Shown here in pieces: positions 52,675-61,982 of a stretch of 64,000 nucleotides of DNA (position 1 is its first letter; every line of letters begins with the position of its first letter). The stretch comes from Verrucomicrobiota bacterium. GTDB lineage: Bacteria > Verrucomicrobiota > Verrucomicrobiia > Limisphaerales > UBA1319. The stretch is from assembly GCA_022709905.1 (NCBI GenBank), contig JAKLHY010000015.1, positions 49,328 to 113,327 of the forward strand. The letters run 5' to 3'. The notes beneath the pieces were generated by a model that was not told the DNA's origin, made no database searches, and worked only from the letters and a program-made list of their open reading frames with translations. The position numbers and the translations under genes were made by a program.

Positions 52675-55326
52675 TTAAGGGTTCTGACCCGCGAGCGTCA
52701 CCACGAAAATCTGGTTGTGATTCTCTGTTGGCGATGGCACACGGCGAACATAGGCAATCTTGAGTCCGTCCGGGGAAAAAACACAGGCCTCGGGCCGGGG
52801 GGCGGTCGCCTCATCCCTGCGAGGAGTCAGTCGAACGGTCTGTCCATTTTCAACCGAGGTGATGCAAACGGAGCCGTCCATGATGTGCGCCAGATGCCGG
52901 CCCGTTGGGCTCCAGGTAAAGGCGCTGCCGATGGGCCATGGATTCCGGGTGAGTTGGGCCAGCTCACCACGGGCGGGATTCACGGTCCAAAGTTGGACAA
53001 TGCCGGAGTCATCCTTCATTAAGCATCCGATCCGGGAGCCATCAGGCGAAGATCGCAACCAATGTCTTGGCCCTTGAATGCCGGGATAAGGACGATCGGC
53101 TGTGTGCGTCAGCCGGCGCTGCACCACTCCCCGGGGAGGATAAGGCCGCCGGGTTTCGGTCCCCGCCAACGGCTTTTCGCCGGGCTTCGTGAGATCGTCC
53201 GGGAGATCAACCAGATACACCTCGATCGCGGATCCTCCCTGCGGAAGCTCAATTTCCCCCTGAAAAGCCAGGGCCCGGCCCTGTCGGCTGCCATCCGTTC
53301 GGACATAGCCTTTGGAGCCAATCCAGGCTTCTTCGCAGGCGCGGCGAATCTCGTCCGATCCTGGACGCGGCTCCGCAACGGTGCGGGTGACCAACACACT
53401 GAAGTATTCGCCGTCGTGATTGCGCGGATGTTCCCCGGAGACCTTTACGGGATGGCCGGGCACACTGACGCCGACATTGCGCTGGTTGGGTTCTCGCCCT
53501 GATTCGGTCCCGGCCGCCGCCGCCAGCACATGGTCTTCATACGTGAAGCTGACCCATTCGCCCGATCCATCCCAGACATGCACATGGCTGCCTCCACGCA
53601 AGGCTCCCGCGGTGAAAGGCGGCGTCAGGTCTCTCGCGTCCAGATGGATCACCGTCCCGGCATGTCGCGTGTCAACTATGACTCCCTGCCGATGCCAGGC
53701 GTTATAAGACCAGTCCGGGGTCGGGTTCTCCGGACCGAGAATGAAGATGACTTTGGATTCCCGGGGATGAAACGTGGTCACTCCGCAACAGGCCCCGTGT
53801 TGGGAAGTGTAGAGCGACCTGACCTCGCCCGTGCGGATGTTCACCATCTCGATCCGTGTGCCATCAAAAACCGTTCCCGACGCGTCCGATCGGGTGTCGT
53901 AAACGATCCACTCGCTGTCCGGCGACCACACTCCCGTGTGGGTAAGAATCCGTCCTCCCGGTCCGCGCGTGATCTGCGTTTCCATTGCCTTCATATCCAG
54001 CCTCTGGGGTGCGGCCGTGATCTCGGCCGAGTCGAGTGTGGACCCTCCAATCCAACCCGCCAAGAAAGTAAGTAACCACGGCGTGCGAAATCGTTTTCCG
54101 AAGGAGACCAGCCCAGCCACGAAATCACTAAGCCGGTTGGCCAGGGTTTCCAGAGGCAGATGTCGCTTGAGCCAGGATTCCCGCAGATCGATGGCATGGG
54201 AGGGACAAAGTTCATGGCAGCAATAGCAGCAAATGCACCGTTGATCGTCGACCTGTTGAGGGACCGGAAGCTCGGGGTGAATCGCGGCGGGTTTGACCGG
54301 GCAGTGGTTCACACAGACACCACAGCGAGTGCACTCTCCGGCCCGAATCCGCGGACGGGCTGTCCAGTGCCATCGAATACCTCTCAGCAAGGAGGCCGGC
54401 AGCGGCAGCAAACGCAACAGGTCAACCACATGCTCCACCTTTTTGAAATCCGGCACCGCCAATGTGCGCCAGTCGGGCCCAGCCAGCTGGATCTGCTCGA
54501 TCGACGTCGTCCCGAACTCCTGCTGACGGGCAGCGGTCAACAACGGCACCCGCATCGGATTCAATCCGATCAAGTGACACGCGACCGTATCGACCGCCGC
54601 CAGGTCTCGACCCGCCAGGATCACACCGACCTGTCGAGGATTCCCTGCGCTCGGCCCTTTGCCTTCCATGGCCGTCACGGCGTCCATAATCACCAGGGAG
54701 GGCCGCGCGACACGGTGGATGTCCAGGATCAAGGAGGCCAGCCACTCGGGCTGCTGCATCCGGAAATGCCAGTGGCTTTTCAGCGTGCCCGGTATCAAAC
54801 CATACTGGTTCTTCAACGCGCCGGTCAGCGTCATTTGCGCATGGGTTTTTAGCTTTGGCAGCGTGATGATCACATCAACTTCACATAGCGCCTGCGTCAG
54901 AACCAACCGCGGAACCACAGCATAATCCGGCACCTCAAATTCGTGGGCGACGCCAAAGTCCAACAGCCTCGCGCCAGTCTCCGCTACCACCGGGGCCAAG
55001 CCGCACACCTCCACGACTCGCCGCAGATCTCCCATGCCCGGGCTGTCGCCTATCCACACCTGGCCATCGGCCTCCTGAACCAGTTTGATCACAGCGCGAA
55101 CCACCGCGGGGTGGGTGGTAACGGCCCGCGACGCCGGGAATGCCCCTAAAAGGTTCGGTTTCAGCAGAACCCGTTGTCCGGGGCGCACGACGGCTTCCAT
55201 GCCACCCAAAGGAGCCAGACATTGTCGAATCGCCTCAAATACACGGTCCGGATCGTAGTCCGGCACAGGCTGAAGGCTGACTAACGACGAGGGTGGGCAT
55301 TCCCAAATGTCGGTCTGCTTAAGCAC
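52675..55326 (-). CDS. DUF362/ferredoxin protein fused to YidR-like propeller
   Basis: An 883-residue fusion. Residues about 20-330 are a DUF362 domain (VLLKPNLLGAFPASRAVTTH, TLPKLKTHAQMTLTGALKNQ), then a two-cluster ferredoxin (CTRCGVCVNHC near residue 335 and CICCYCCHELC near residue 365). A hydrophobic stretch (LLTFLAGWIGG, about 418-428) preceded by KRFR looks like a former signal peptide. From about 448 on, a DUF3748/YidR-like beta-propeller (GVWSPDSEWIVYDTRSD and many WSP/SPDG turns). A GTG in frame within VAGLVSF could start the second part alone, but there is no stop between them. I infer one membrane-anchored redox protein with a sensor propeller. Confidence 0.75.
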   Translation of the reverse strand: MLKQTDIWECPPSSLVSLQPVPDYDPDRVFEAIRQCLAPLGGMEAVVRPGQRVLLKPNLLGAFPASRAVTTHPAVVRAVIKLVQEADGQVWIGDSPGMGDLRRVVEVCGLAPVVAETGARLLDFGVAHEFEVPDYAVVPRLVLTQALCEVDVIITLPKLKTHAQMTLTGALKNQYGLIPGTLKSHWHFRMQQPEWLASLILDIHRVARPSLVIMDAVTAMEGKGPSAGNPRQVGVILAGRDLAAVDTVACHLIGLNPMRVPLLTAARQQEFGTTSIEQIQLAGPDWRTLAVPDFKKVEHVVDLLRLLPLPASLLRGIRWHWTARPRIRAGECTRCGVCVNHCPVKPAAIHPELPVPQQVDDQRCICCYCCHELCPSHAIDLRESWLKRHLPLETLANRLSDFVAGLVSFGKRFRTPWLLTFLAGWIGGSTLDSAEITAAPQRLDMKAMETQITRGPGGRILTHTGVWSPDSEWIVYDTRSDASGTVFDGTRIEMVNIRTGEVRSLYTSQHGACCGVTTFHPRESKVIFILGPENPTPDWSYNAWHRQGVIVDTRHAGTVIHLDARDLTPPFTAGALRGGSHVHVWDGSGEWVSFTYEDHVLAAAAGTESGREPNQRNVGVSVPGHPVKVSGEHPRNHDGEYFSVLVTRTVAEPRPGSDEIRRACEEAWIGSKGYVRTDGSRQGRALAFQGEIELPQGGSAIEVYLVDLPDDLTKPGEKPLAGTETRRPYPPRGVVQRRLTHTADRPYPGIQGPRHWLRSSPDGSRIGCLMKDDSGIVQLWTVNPARGELAQLTRNPWPIGSAFTWSPTGRHLAHIMDGSVCITSVENGQTVRLTPRRDEATAPRPEACVFSPDGLKIAYVRRVPSPTENHNQIFVVTLAGQNP

Positions 55327-55398
55327 GCCTTAATAAATTACCGAGTTGTCAAAAAACCGCCATCTGATTTAATGAACTCCACAAAGTTCTCTGCGGAT

Positions 55399-56085
55399 AT
55401 GTACAACTCAAGATTGTGGCTACTGGCTGCATTGATGTGCAGTATTTCACTTTCATCTTTACCGGGGCGGGCTCAGGCGGAGCCCTTTTCGCCTCAACCA
55501 GACGCCCGCGGCTGGATTCCGCTTTTTGACGGCAAGACACTCAGCGGCTGGAAGGTCATGGATGAAGGCCGCTGGCATGTTACTCCCGAAGGGATCCTGG
55601 TCGGAGAAGGTCCCATGGGACACCTGTTTAGCCCCAATACTTACACCAATCTGGAATTCCGGTCTGAAATCAAACTGAACCACAACGGCAATAGCGGCAT
55701 GTACTTCAGGGCTAAACTCGGCGCCGGTTGGCCCCAGGGATACGAATCCCAGGTCGAAAACACCAGTCCGGACCCGCAGAAGACCGGCAGCCTCTATAAC
55801 TTCGCCAAAATCACTCAGCAGTTGATCCCCGACGATACCTGGTGGACCCAGCACATTATCGCCATTGGAAATCGAATCATCATCAAGGTTAATGGCAAGG
55901 TGGTGGTCGACTTCACCGATCCCAAGAACACATACCCATCCGGTCACCTGGCACTCCAGCAGCACAACGAAGGCAGCGTGGTCCAGTTCCGGAATACCAA
56001 GGTCAAGCCCTTGCCTGTCGATGAAAAGGCCGCCTGGGATCAAGTGTTCCTCGATAGCCCGGAACTCAAGACTCCGGCGAAATAA
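55399..56085 (+). CDS. DUF1080 (3-keto-disaccharide hydrolase-like) protein
   Basis: A 228-residue secreted protein. Signal peptide (SRLWLLAALMCSISLSSLPG) then the DUF1080 fold with GWIPLFDGKTLSGWKV, a NGNSGMYFRA strand, and HIIAIGNRIIIKVNGKVVVD. The concanavalin-like lectin/glucanase fold of this family has been linked to hydrolysis of 3-keto-glycosides. Divergent from the DUF362-YidR gene. The start ATG at 55397-55399 fits the signal peptide; the ATG at 55372 would add nine residues. Confidence 0.88.
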   Translation: MYNSRLWLLAALMCSISLSSLPGRAQAEPFSPQPDARGWIPLFDGKTLSGWKVMDEGRWHVTPEGILVGEGPMGHLFSPNTYTNLEFRSEIKLNHNGNSGMYFRAKLGAGWPQGYESQVENTSPDPQKTGSLYNFAKITQQLIPDDTWWTQHIIAIGNRIIIKVNGKVVVDFTDPKNTYPSGHLALQQHNEGSVVQFRNTKVKPLPVDEKAAWDQVFLDSPELKTPAK

Positions 56086-56115
56086 TCGATGGCATACGAT
56101 CGAGGCAGCGCGTCG

Positions 56116-56847
56116 TTAGGAGTTTCTTGTCAGCAATCGTCCGATCGCCACGACCACGCCTCGAAAACCACTCAGATCGCTTGTAGAACGGTCCCATCCC
56201 AAGAGGGTGGGCTCCGGCGCGCGCATTTTCCGAACCGATTCCATTCGCCGTCGTTCATCGGCGAGTTCGACGAGTTTTCGATCCCGAGCCTTGTCCAACC
56301 CTCCTTCGCGAATGAACTGCACGATGTGATGCAGTTCGTGAGCATCGAACCAGGTGCCATGGGTTCGACAGACGTCCACAACAATGCCGCTGTATTCGGC
56401 GAAGTTGAGGCGATTCATCAAGGTCCGACATTCCGGGCACCTGAGGTAACGGATCTTGGGGATGGCTTTGGCGCTCGGGGCCGGCATCGGTTGCGCCAAC
56501 GCCGGCAGCACCGCCTGTTGCCGGGCGTCCCGCAAGATGCGCTCAAAGGTGCCGCTGTCCACCCAGAACCCGAAACATTTGCCGCATTGATGCAACACCA
56601 CCGCCCCGACTTCGCCCCGGCACAAATCGGCGTCGCAACCCGGGCATTTCAGCCGGGTCTTGCTCGACGTCCAAGCGACAGCAGCCGATCCACAATGCGG
56701 ACAGAACTTCGCTTCCCGGAACATCATTTTGAAACAGGTCGGGCACGCCAGAGTGGCCAGCCGCGAACCGCAATGGCCGCAAACCGGCGAATCACTGGTC
56801 ACGGCGGCTCCACAACTCGAACAGTTGAATGTCTGGGCATGTTGCAC
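56116..56847 (-). CDS. Zinc-ribbon protein (zf-TFIIB-like)
   Basis: A 243-residue protein with at least four zinc-ribbon-like CxxC pairs in the first half (CSSCG, CGHCG, CPTC, CPHCG, CPGCD, then CGKC), then a second TFIIB-type ribbon with CPECRTLMNRLNF and CRTHGTWFDAHEL. The final 60 residues are helical and basic. No signal peptide. It probably binds nucleic acid or acts as a metal-dependent scaffold. The N-terminal part resembles double-zinc-ribbon proteins. Specific function unknown. Confidence 0.7.
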   Translation of the reverse strand: MQHAQTFNCSSCGAAVTSDSPVCGHCGSRLATLACPTCFKMMFREAKFCPHCGSAAVAWTSSKTRLKCPGCDADLCRGEVGAVVLHQCGKCFGFWVDSGTFERILRDARQQAVLPALAQPMPAPSAKAIPKIRYLRCPECRTLMNRLNFAEYSGIVVDVCRTHGTWFDAHELHHIVQFIREGGLDKARDRKLVELADERRRMESVRKMRAPEPTLLGWDRSTSDLSGFRGVVVAIGRLLTRNS

Positions 56848-56948
56848 GCCACTCCCCTACGCCTAATCCACTCCGTGATCAAGAGCGAACGCGCCCTCCA
56901 AAACCTCCCCCTATTGTCCGGTGAATTTTGTCGTGAAGCACGGCTTCG

Positions 56949-59168
56949 TTAGCGGCTGATGAGGTAATATAGGGTCTTCCGCTGAAGTACAATTTCCCGC
57001 GCGTCCCCCAACGCGCCGGCGGGATAGCCGTTGAAATCCAGGGCAGTGACTTTGAGCCGGGCTGCGTCGGCGCGCTTGAATCGGACGATGCCCTGGAATT
57101 CCAGGACCTGCCAGGGATCCGTCCCGATGCTGAGGATGCGTTTGACGGTTGGGCTCTCCGTCTTCGTTTGCTGGCCAGTCTCCTGCTCCTCGGACATCAC
57201 CTGAAGCAGGATGCGTTCAGAAACCGCCAGAGGTTGGCCATCCAGAGCAACGGCGATGATGTGGCCCAGTTCGAGATCGCTGGTGGCGCTGAGATCCTTC
57301 AATTCGGTTTTGCCAGCCAACTTCAGCGCGCCGCTCACGCCCTGGGCGCCAGCCGCGTTGATGGTGAGGATCCCGTTTCCATAATCCAGACTCAGTTCGC
57401 CCGTGCTGCTGACCACCCGCTTCTTGGCGTGGTCAACAAAGGGCGCCAGATCGGTCAGCCTCGTCGAGCCGCGCTCGGCGTCGAAACTGACTTCCACACG
57501 CCCCGCGTAATGGATGAGCGGATCGATCCGCTCCCCGGGCTTCACGTCCGTGCCGCGCGGGACGTCGGCCAGTCGCAGTTCATCGAGAGCGGCATCCTGC
57601 GGCAGCGGGGTGCCCTTGAGCTGCAGCAAATCGGATCGGCTCAACTTGATCTCAGCCAGCACCCGGCCCGTTGAAATCAAACCCCGCCGGTAAATCATTG
57701 CCGCGGCCGGGAACTGCCCCATCATCGCAGGGGACATCAACGTCCATTGCTGCATCCAGAAACCCGGTTTGACCCCCCACCGGCTGCTGTCGAAGGCAAA
57801 GTGGACCACGGCATCGCTCTCCTGCAACGCCCCATAGACGGCGTAATACAGCGGCGCCTCGGACCGATACCGGTTCGGCCGGCAAAAGGTCGTCTCGGAG
57901 ATCATTGAAGGCTTGCCGTCATAATGAGGGTCCATGACCGAGTGGACGAACTGCCGGGGCTTGGCCGGATCCGGGGCGTCAAAGCGCAAGGCGCTCCGGT
58001 CCGAGAACGTGTGTCCATTGCGCACCGACCAGGCGGCATTCTCCCCTTTGTGGTTGCATTCGAAGTAACCATGGCGATCCATGAAATCCCCGGTCGTGTA
58101 GCTCAGCTTTTCCAACGGTCCAAACACCTCGGGACTGGCGGTGGCCCAGTTCGATGGCGTGATCAATCCCTTGAATCCCAGCTTTCGCAAAAACGCGATA
58201 GTCTCCCGGTAGAACCCAGACTGAGTCTCGAACAGGAAGGTCACGGTGTCCTGATCGCGAGCCGATTTCTCGTTGAACATATTCCACAGCGGCCGAAAAC
58301 CAACCCGCCCTTCCGCCGGGGCGTCACGCTGGCTCTTTTGAGCTTTCCAGGCGGTGAATGCCGCCTCGATCGAACCGTGCCTCCGGATGAGCCAGTCCCC
58401 AAACTGTTTCTCCAGAATTCGGAGTTGTGGATCAGGGATGTTTTTACTGTCGAAAGTCCAAAAGAAAAATGAGTCTTCATTCTGAATCTCGACACCGAAC
58501 AGCGCGGGTTCATCCACAAGGGCCTTGCCCGTAACCTCGCTCGGCGTCGTCAGGATGGCCTTCCACCAGGAACGATACTTTTCCTGAAAACTCGGATTGA
58601 ACATCAGCGCGGCAAAGGGATGGGTCTTGCCATCATACCCCTCCAACCAAGGATGATTGGTCCGGGGAGTAAACCAGAGCGGAAAATAGATCGAGAGATG
58701 GGTGTAAATCCCTTCCGCTTTCATCGCTTCCACAATCTCAAGGGTCCGCTGGACGGCAGCCGGATTCAACTCGCCGTCTTTGTCAAATACGGAGCCATGT
58801 CGACGCACAAGATTCACGCCATACTTGGCCAGCAATCGCGCCGTCTTCCGTAAACCCGCGGCATCATCGGCTTCCCGCGAAGGCCCGTTCACCGCCCAAA
58901 AACGCACCGGCTGACCGCTCTTCGCATGCGCGAATTGACCGCCCTTCGCCAGGATGAATCCATGTTCTCCCGCATACTTTTCATTCAAAAATCGCAAATC
59001 GATCGGGCTGTCGCTGAACGGATCGGACTTGGGATCAAAAGAAAACCAGGCCCCGCCCCCCGCCGATCCCTTCGCCTCGCCGCTGATCTCCGGTTCCCCG
59101 GCAGGAGCCGCCATACAGGCTATCCCGACCCATAAGAACAGCCAGGCCAATCCAAAACGCTTGTTCAT
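56949..59168 (-). CDS. Secreted glycoside hydrolase, clan GH-A type
   Basis: A 739-residue secreted enzyme. A signal peptide (FGLAWLFLWVGIACMA) is followed by a TIM-barrel with the acid/base region FGVEIQNEDSFF near residue 235 and a candidate nucleophile glutamate in SMISETTF near residue 430, the pattern of clan GH-A (GH5-like). N-terminal GQPVRFWAVNGPS is also typical. The last 220 residues are beta-rich, perhaps a carbohydrate-binding domain. The ATG at 59166-59168 gives the signal peptide; the frame is open 23 codons upstream. Substrate, perhaps a mannan or glucan, not predictable. Confidence 0.8.
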   Translation of the reverse strand: MNKRFGLAWLFLWVGIACMAAPAGEPEISGEAKGSAGGGAWFSFDPKSDPFSDSPIDLRFLNEKYAGEHGFILAKGGQFAHAKSGQPVRFWAVNGPSREADDAAGLRKTARLLAKYGVNLVRRHGSVFDKDGELNPAAVQRTLEIVEAMKAEGIYTHLSIYFPLWFTPRTNHPWLEGYDGKTHPFAALMFNPSFQEKYRSWWKAILTTPSEVTGKALVDEPALFGVEIQNEDSFFFWTFDSKNIPDPQLRILEKQFGDWLIRRHGSIEAAFTAWKAQKSQRDAPAEGRVGFRPLWNMFNEKSARDQDTVTFLFETQSGFYRETIAFLRKLGFKGLITPSNWATASPEVFGPLEKLSYTTGDFMDRHGYFECNHKGENAAWSVRNGHTFSDRSALRFDAPDPAKPRQFVHSVMDPHYDGKPSMISETTFCRPNRYRSEAPLYYAVYGALQESDAVVHFAFDSSRWGVKPGFWMQQWTLMSPAMMGQFPAAAMIYRRGLISTGRVLAEIKLSRSDLLQLKGTPLPQDAALDELRLADVPRGTDVKPGERIDPLIHYAGRVEVSFDAERGSTRLTDLAPFVDHAKKRVVSSTGELSLDYGNGILTINAAGAQGVSGALKLAGKTELKDLSATSDLELGHIIAVALDGQPLAVSERILLQVMSEEQETGQQTKTESPTVKRILSIGTDPWQVLEFQGIVRFKRADAARLKVTALDFNGYPAGALGDAREIVLQRKTLYYLISR

Positions 59169-59397
59169 GGCATTGTTTCTACCTCGTGATGTGATGAAAA
59201 GCACGGGATTTCGAAAGCCTGTCCGCATGCCGGACAAACAAGGGTGCCCACCCGTGTCCCGGCGCGTAAACTCCGCTCTAACCGAGCAGCCTACTCGAGC
59301 CCAAGGCGACGCCTTGCTCTCCCGAACTCACTGCCTATCCAGCTGACGAACCCGCACATGACATCAGCCTTAAAACTGCTATACTCGGAACCAGATC

Positions 59398-59934
59398 ATG
59401 ACGAAAAAAATCAAGATCCTGGTTTTGGGTTGTGTCCTTGGGCTCGCTGCCCTGCTGGTGGCGGGTTTCATCTGGATCCGGATCCTTCATCACGGCCCGC
59501 GCCCAGGAATGCTCAAGGATATTCACGCCGGATTGCAGGCCCGGCACCTCAAAGACCCGGACCAACGCATTTTGAAGTATTTGGAAATCCGTTACGGTTC
59601 GATGTCGGATCCGGCACATCGACAGGACGCTTTCCTGGACTTCTTCAACATCGAACACATCAAAACCCTGCAACTGATGGTCAAATACGCCCCCGAATCC
59701 CATCGCCAGGAAGATATTCATGCCATGGCCCGTTGGGTGGCCGATTATCGCGACACTATGACGCCCAACGAAAAAGCTGCCCTCAATGCCCGCCTCCAAA
59801 CCGCCGAAGGCCAAACCATGCTCCGCCGCGCCACCGCCCAATATAACTCCCAGGATGTCCGATACCGCGGTCATACCGCCCCCGTCATTTCCCAGTTGCT
59901 CAGGACGCTCAACGAAGTGGAACAAGGCCGATAA
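59398..59934 (+). CDS. Unrecognised protein with one N-terminal membrane helix
   Basis: A 178-residue protein with one membrane helix (about 7-28, [20 protein letters not shown]) and a helical soluble domain. No family recognised. It lies 14 nt before the second pseudopilin gene on the same strand, which suggests a shared transcript and perhaps a secretion role. The start ATG at 59398-59400 gives a typical positively charged front end. Confidence 0.6.
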   Translation: MTKKIKILVLGCVLGLAALLVAGFIWIRILHHGPRPGMLKDIHAGLQARHLKDPDQRILKYLEIRYGSMSDPAHRQDAFLDFFNIEHIKTLQLMVKYAPESHRQEDIHAMARWVADYRDTMTPNEKAALNARLQTAEGQTMLRRATAQYNSQDVRYRGHTAPVISQLLRTLNEVEQGR

Positions 59935-59948
59935 TTGGACTCGAAGAC

Positions 59949-60527
59949 ATGCAGACCAAACATCCAGTTTCCTCAGACCGATGGCCATCCGCCTTCACGC
60001 TCATCGAACTCCTGGTCGTCATCGGGATCATTGGCATCCTGGCCGGCATGCTCCTGCCCGCCCTGAGCAGCGGAAAGCGCAGCGCTCTCTCGGTGGCTTG
60101 CATGAGCAATCTCCGGCAGATCGGCATCGCCCTCACGGTGTATATCCAGGATAATAACGATCGACTCCCGATTTGCGCCGGCTACCTCCCCAGCCAGCAA
60201 TCCAACCTGCCGCCAATCACCACGACCCTCTTCCCCAATCAGAAAACCAACTACGTCTTCAAATGCCCCGTGGATCGTTATATCTTCCCGATGGAACTGA
60301 CCAGCTACGAATGGAATTTCTGGCTTAATGACGCCCCATACGCCGAACCCCAATGGGCCCCGATCTATACCAATGAAGCCCTCGTCATCGTCAAGAAACT
60401 CTTTGGCAGTCGCAGTGAAACCCCCATCACCGGAGATGCCGAGCCCTTCCACAAATCCGGGGGCGTCTGGATGGGCAAAAATGCCCTTTACTTCGACGGC
60501 CGCGTCCAACGCGTCCGGCAGCCATGA
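59949..60527 (+). CDS. Type II secretion pseudopilin-like protein, second
   Basis: A 192-residue protein. The prepilin motif reads [20 protein letters not shown] at about 14-33. The body has [20 protein letters not shown] and KCPVDRYIF, as in small verrucomicrobial pseudopilins. It is shorter and distinct from the one at 44732-45565. The stop codon lies 3 nt from the convergent stop of the next gene. Confidence 0.87.
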   Translation: MQTKHPVSSDRWPSAFTLIELLVVIGIIGILAGMLLPALSSGKRSALSVACMSNLRQIGIALTVYIQDNNDRLPICAGYLPSQQSNLPPITTTLFPNQKTNYVFKCPVDRYIFPMELTSYEWNFWLNDAPYAEPQWAPIYTNEALVIVKKLFGSRSETPITGDAEPFHKSGGVWMGKNALYFDGRVQRVRQP

Positions 60528-60530
60528 TCC

Positions 60531-61178
60531 TTAATTCAATTCAGAGGAATGCCTGCGGCACCAGGCTCCGAAACAGAATAGACCTAGCGCCGCGAGGGGA
60601 ATACAGGCCGGCGACGCTAACTCAGGAACAGGGGAATGGCAAAGCGTGTCAATGACTACTTGATCCACGTATATATCGCCAGCAATCGCGAAGACCTCGA
60701 ATGGAGGATTGAAGGGGATCTGGCCTGTGTACAGGGAATTATACCAGCCGTTTCCCGCATCCTGCCGTGCTCCCAGGTCTTCCGTCAGTGGATACGGTGT
60801 TCCATTGTTATCCATCAATCCCATTATCGGCTCTTCTCCAGCATTTTGCCAAGTCACTTGGACCCAGACATCCTTCTCGAAGGGGTTCACATTGTTGGGC
60901 ACATAAAAAGCCATCAGTCCCGATTGGCCAAAGACGCCTTGGCGGTCTGAAATCTCATTATACCAACCATGATCCGCGACTAGCGCGTAAGGATCTCCGT
61001 ACGGATTCACATACAAGTCAGGGAGCTGTAATTCAGCACCTGAGAGAAACTCCCACTGCTGGAACGTGGATCCAGCATCACCCCGCCAAGTGGGCGGGTA
61101 AAAATCGTCGGCAAAGGCCGACGTTACCCCAAGTGCCAGTGCGGCACCCGTAAGAAAGCTCAATAATTGTCTCTTCAT
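60531..61178 (-). CDS. PEP-CTERM-like exported protein
   Basis: A 215-residue exported protein with a signal peptide (LLSFLTGAALALGVTSAFA) and a C-terminal sorting signal: VPELASPA, a hydrophobic helix (CIPLAALGLFCFGAW) and basic residues (CRRHSS). The PEP motif is changed to VPEL, so recognition by an exosortase is probable but not certain. The middle is a beta-rich domain with Asn, Gly and Tyr, of unknown function. It may go to the extracellular matrix. Confidence 0.7.
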   Translation of the reverse strand: MKRQLLSFLTGAALALGVTSAFADDFYPPTWRGDAGSTFQQWEFLSGAELQLPDLYVNPYGDPYALVADHGWYNEISDRQGVFGQSGLMAFYVPNNVNPFEKDVWVQVTWQNAGEEPIMGLMDNNGTPYPLTEDLGARQDAGNGWYNSLYTGQIPFNPPFEVFAIAGDIYVDQVVIDTLCHSPVPELASPACIPLAALGLFCFGAWCRRHSSELN

Positions 61179-61889
61179 AAAGCTCCTCCTTTGTTACCGT
61201 TCTGACGACTGTTCCTTGAACTAGCGGCTACCGAAACGGTCCCCCTTTTTCGATGAACCGCTCATTTCGGAGGACCGAGTTATGCGAGGCCCTTGAATCC
61301 TGGTTATGAGACTCGCAGAGCTCGTCTCTCCGTGGTTCTTGGTCCCAATACGCGCCAAATTTGGCGTCGAGGCCCCCTAGAAACACCCCCCACACGCCTG
61401 ACCGCAGCGCCTCGATCTGTTCTGGGGTTTTTGGGTTTGCGCATTAAAATGTGAGTTTATGATAGGAATAAGCATTGCACATGCCAGGAGCGTCAATCGC
61501 AAGCAGTGTGTTCATATCCTTGCCTGGCAAGACGTAATGCGATCGTGATTTTGTGATGCCACTCGAAGCGGCGCCTGGGTGTAAAGCGGACCGACAACGT
61601 TCTCTGAAGTGAAGCTTGATACGCATGGATAAGAGGTTAATAAACAGTCGATTCTCTAACCGCTCGTCGAGCTGTAAGAAATATTGACAACTGTAATAAG
61701 TGCCGACACCTGGAATTTTCCAGGTCAGGATGATGACGAAAGAAAAATGAGCCAGAATCCCCACGGGTGACCGCAAGTAAAGCAGGCGTCAAATTGCCAT
61801 GTAACCTAAGTCGATCGACCGATAAAACCTTGCCCATGGCCAGCAGGGCTGGTTAGCATCGGTCCTCATCCCGCGAGAACAACCGTGAT
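61179..61889. other. Gene-poor region upstream of the TIR remnant
   Basis: About 710 bp without a convincing gene; frames on both strands have no recognisable motif. A perfect 8-bp-arm palindrome ACCTGGAA-TT-TTCCAGGT lies at 61708-61725. The composition is lower in GC than neighbouring genes. It could be decayed sequence left by the insertion or loss that made the TIR remnant. Confidence 0.4.
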
Positions 61890-61982
61890 ATGCCCAACGC
61901 CTCCAAATATGACGTATTTCTGAGCCACGACTCGGTGGACAAGCCGGTGGTTCTCAAGGATAAGCAGGAGGCAACAGGGTGA
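61890..61982 (+). pseudogene. Remnant of a TIR-domain gene
   Basis: A 30-codon frame beginning MPNASKYDVFLSHDSVDKPV, which is the characteristic first strand and BB-loop lead-in of bacterial TIR domains (KYDVFLSHxSxDKP). After about 20 residues the match ends (VLKDKQEATG) and the frame stops. The TGA overlaps the GTG start of the next gene (GTGA). TIR domains cleave NAD or signal in antiphage defence systems; this fragment lacks the catalytic Glu and the rest of the domain. I infer a truncated defence gene. Confidence 0.6.

Noticed and set aside
61444..61776. Minus-strand ORF of 110 codons in the gap before the TIR remnant
   Set aside because: No recognisable motif, no ribosome binding site, composition like non-coding DNA.
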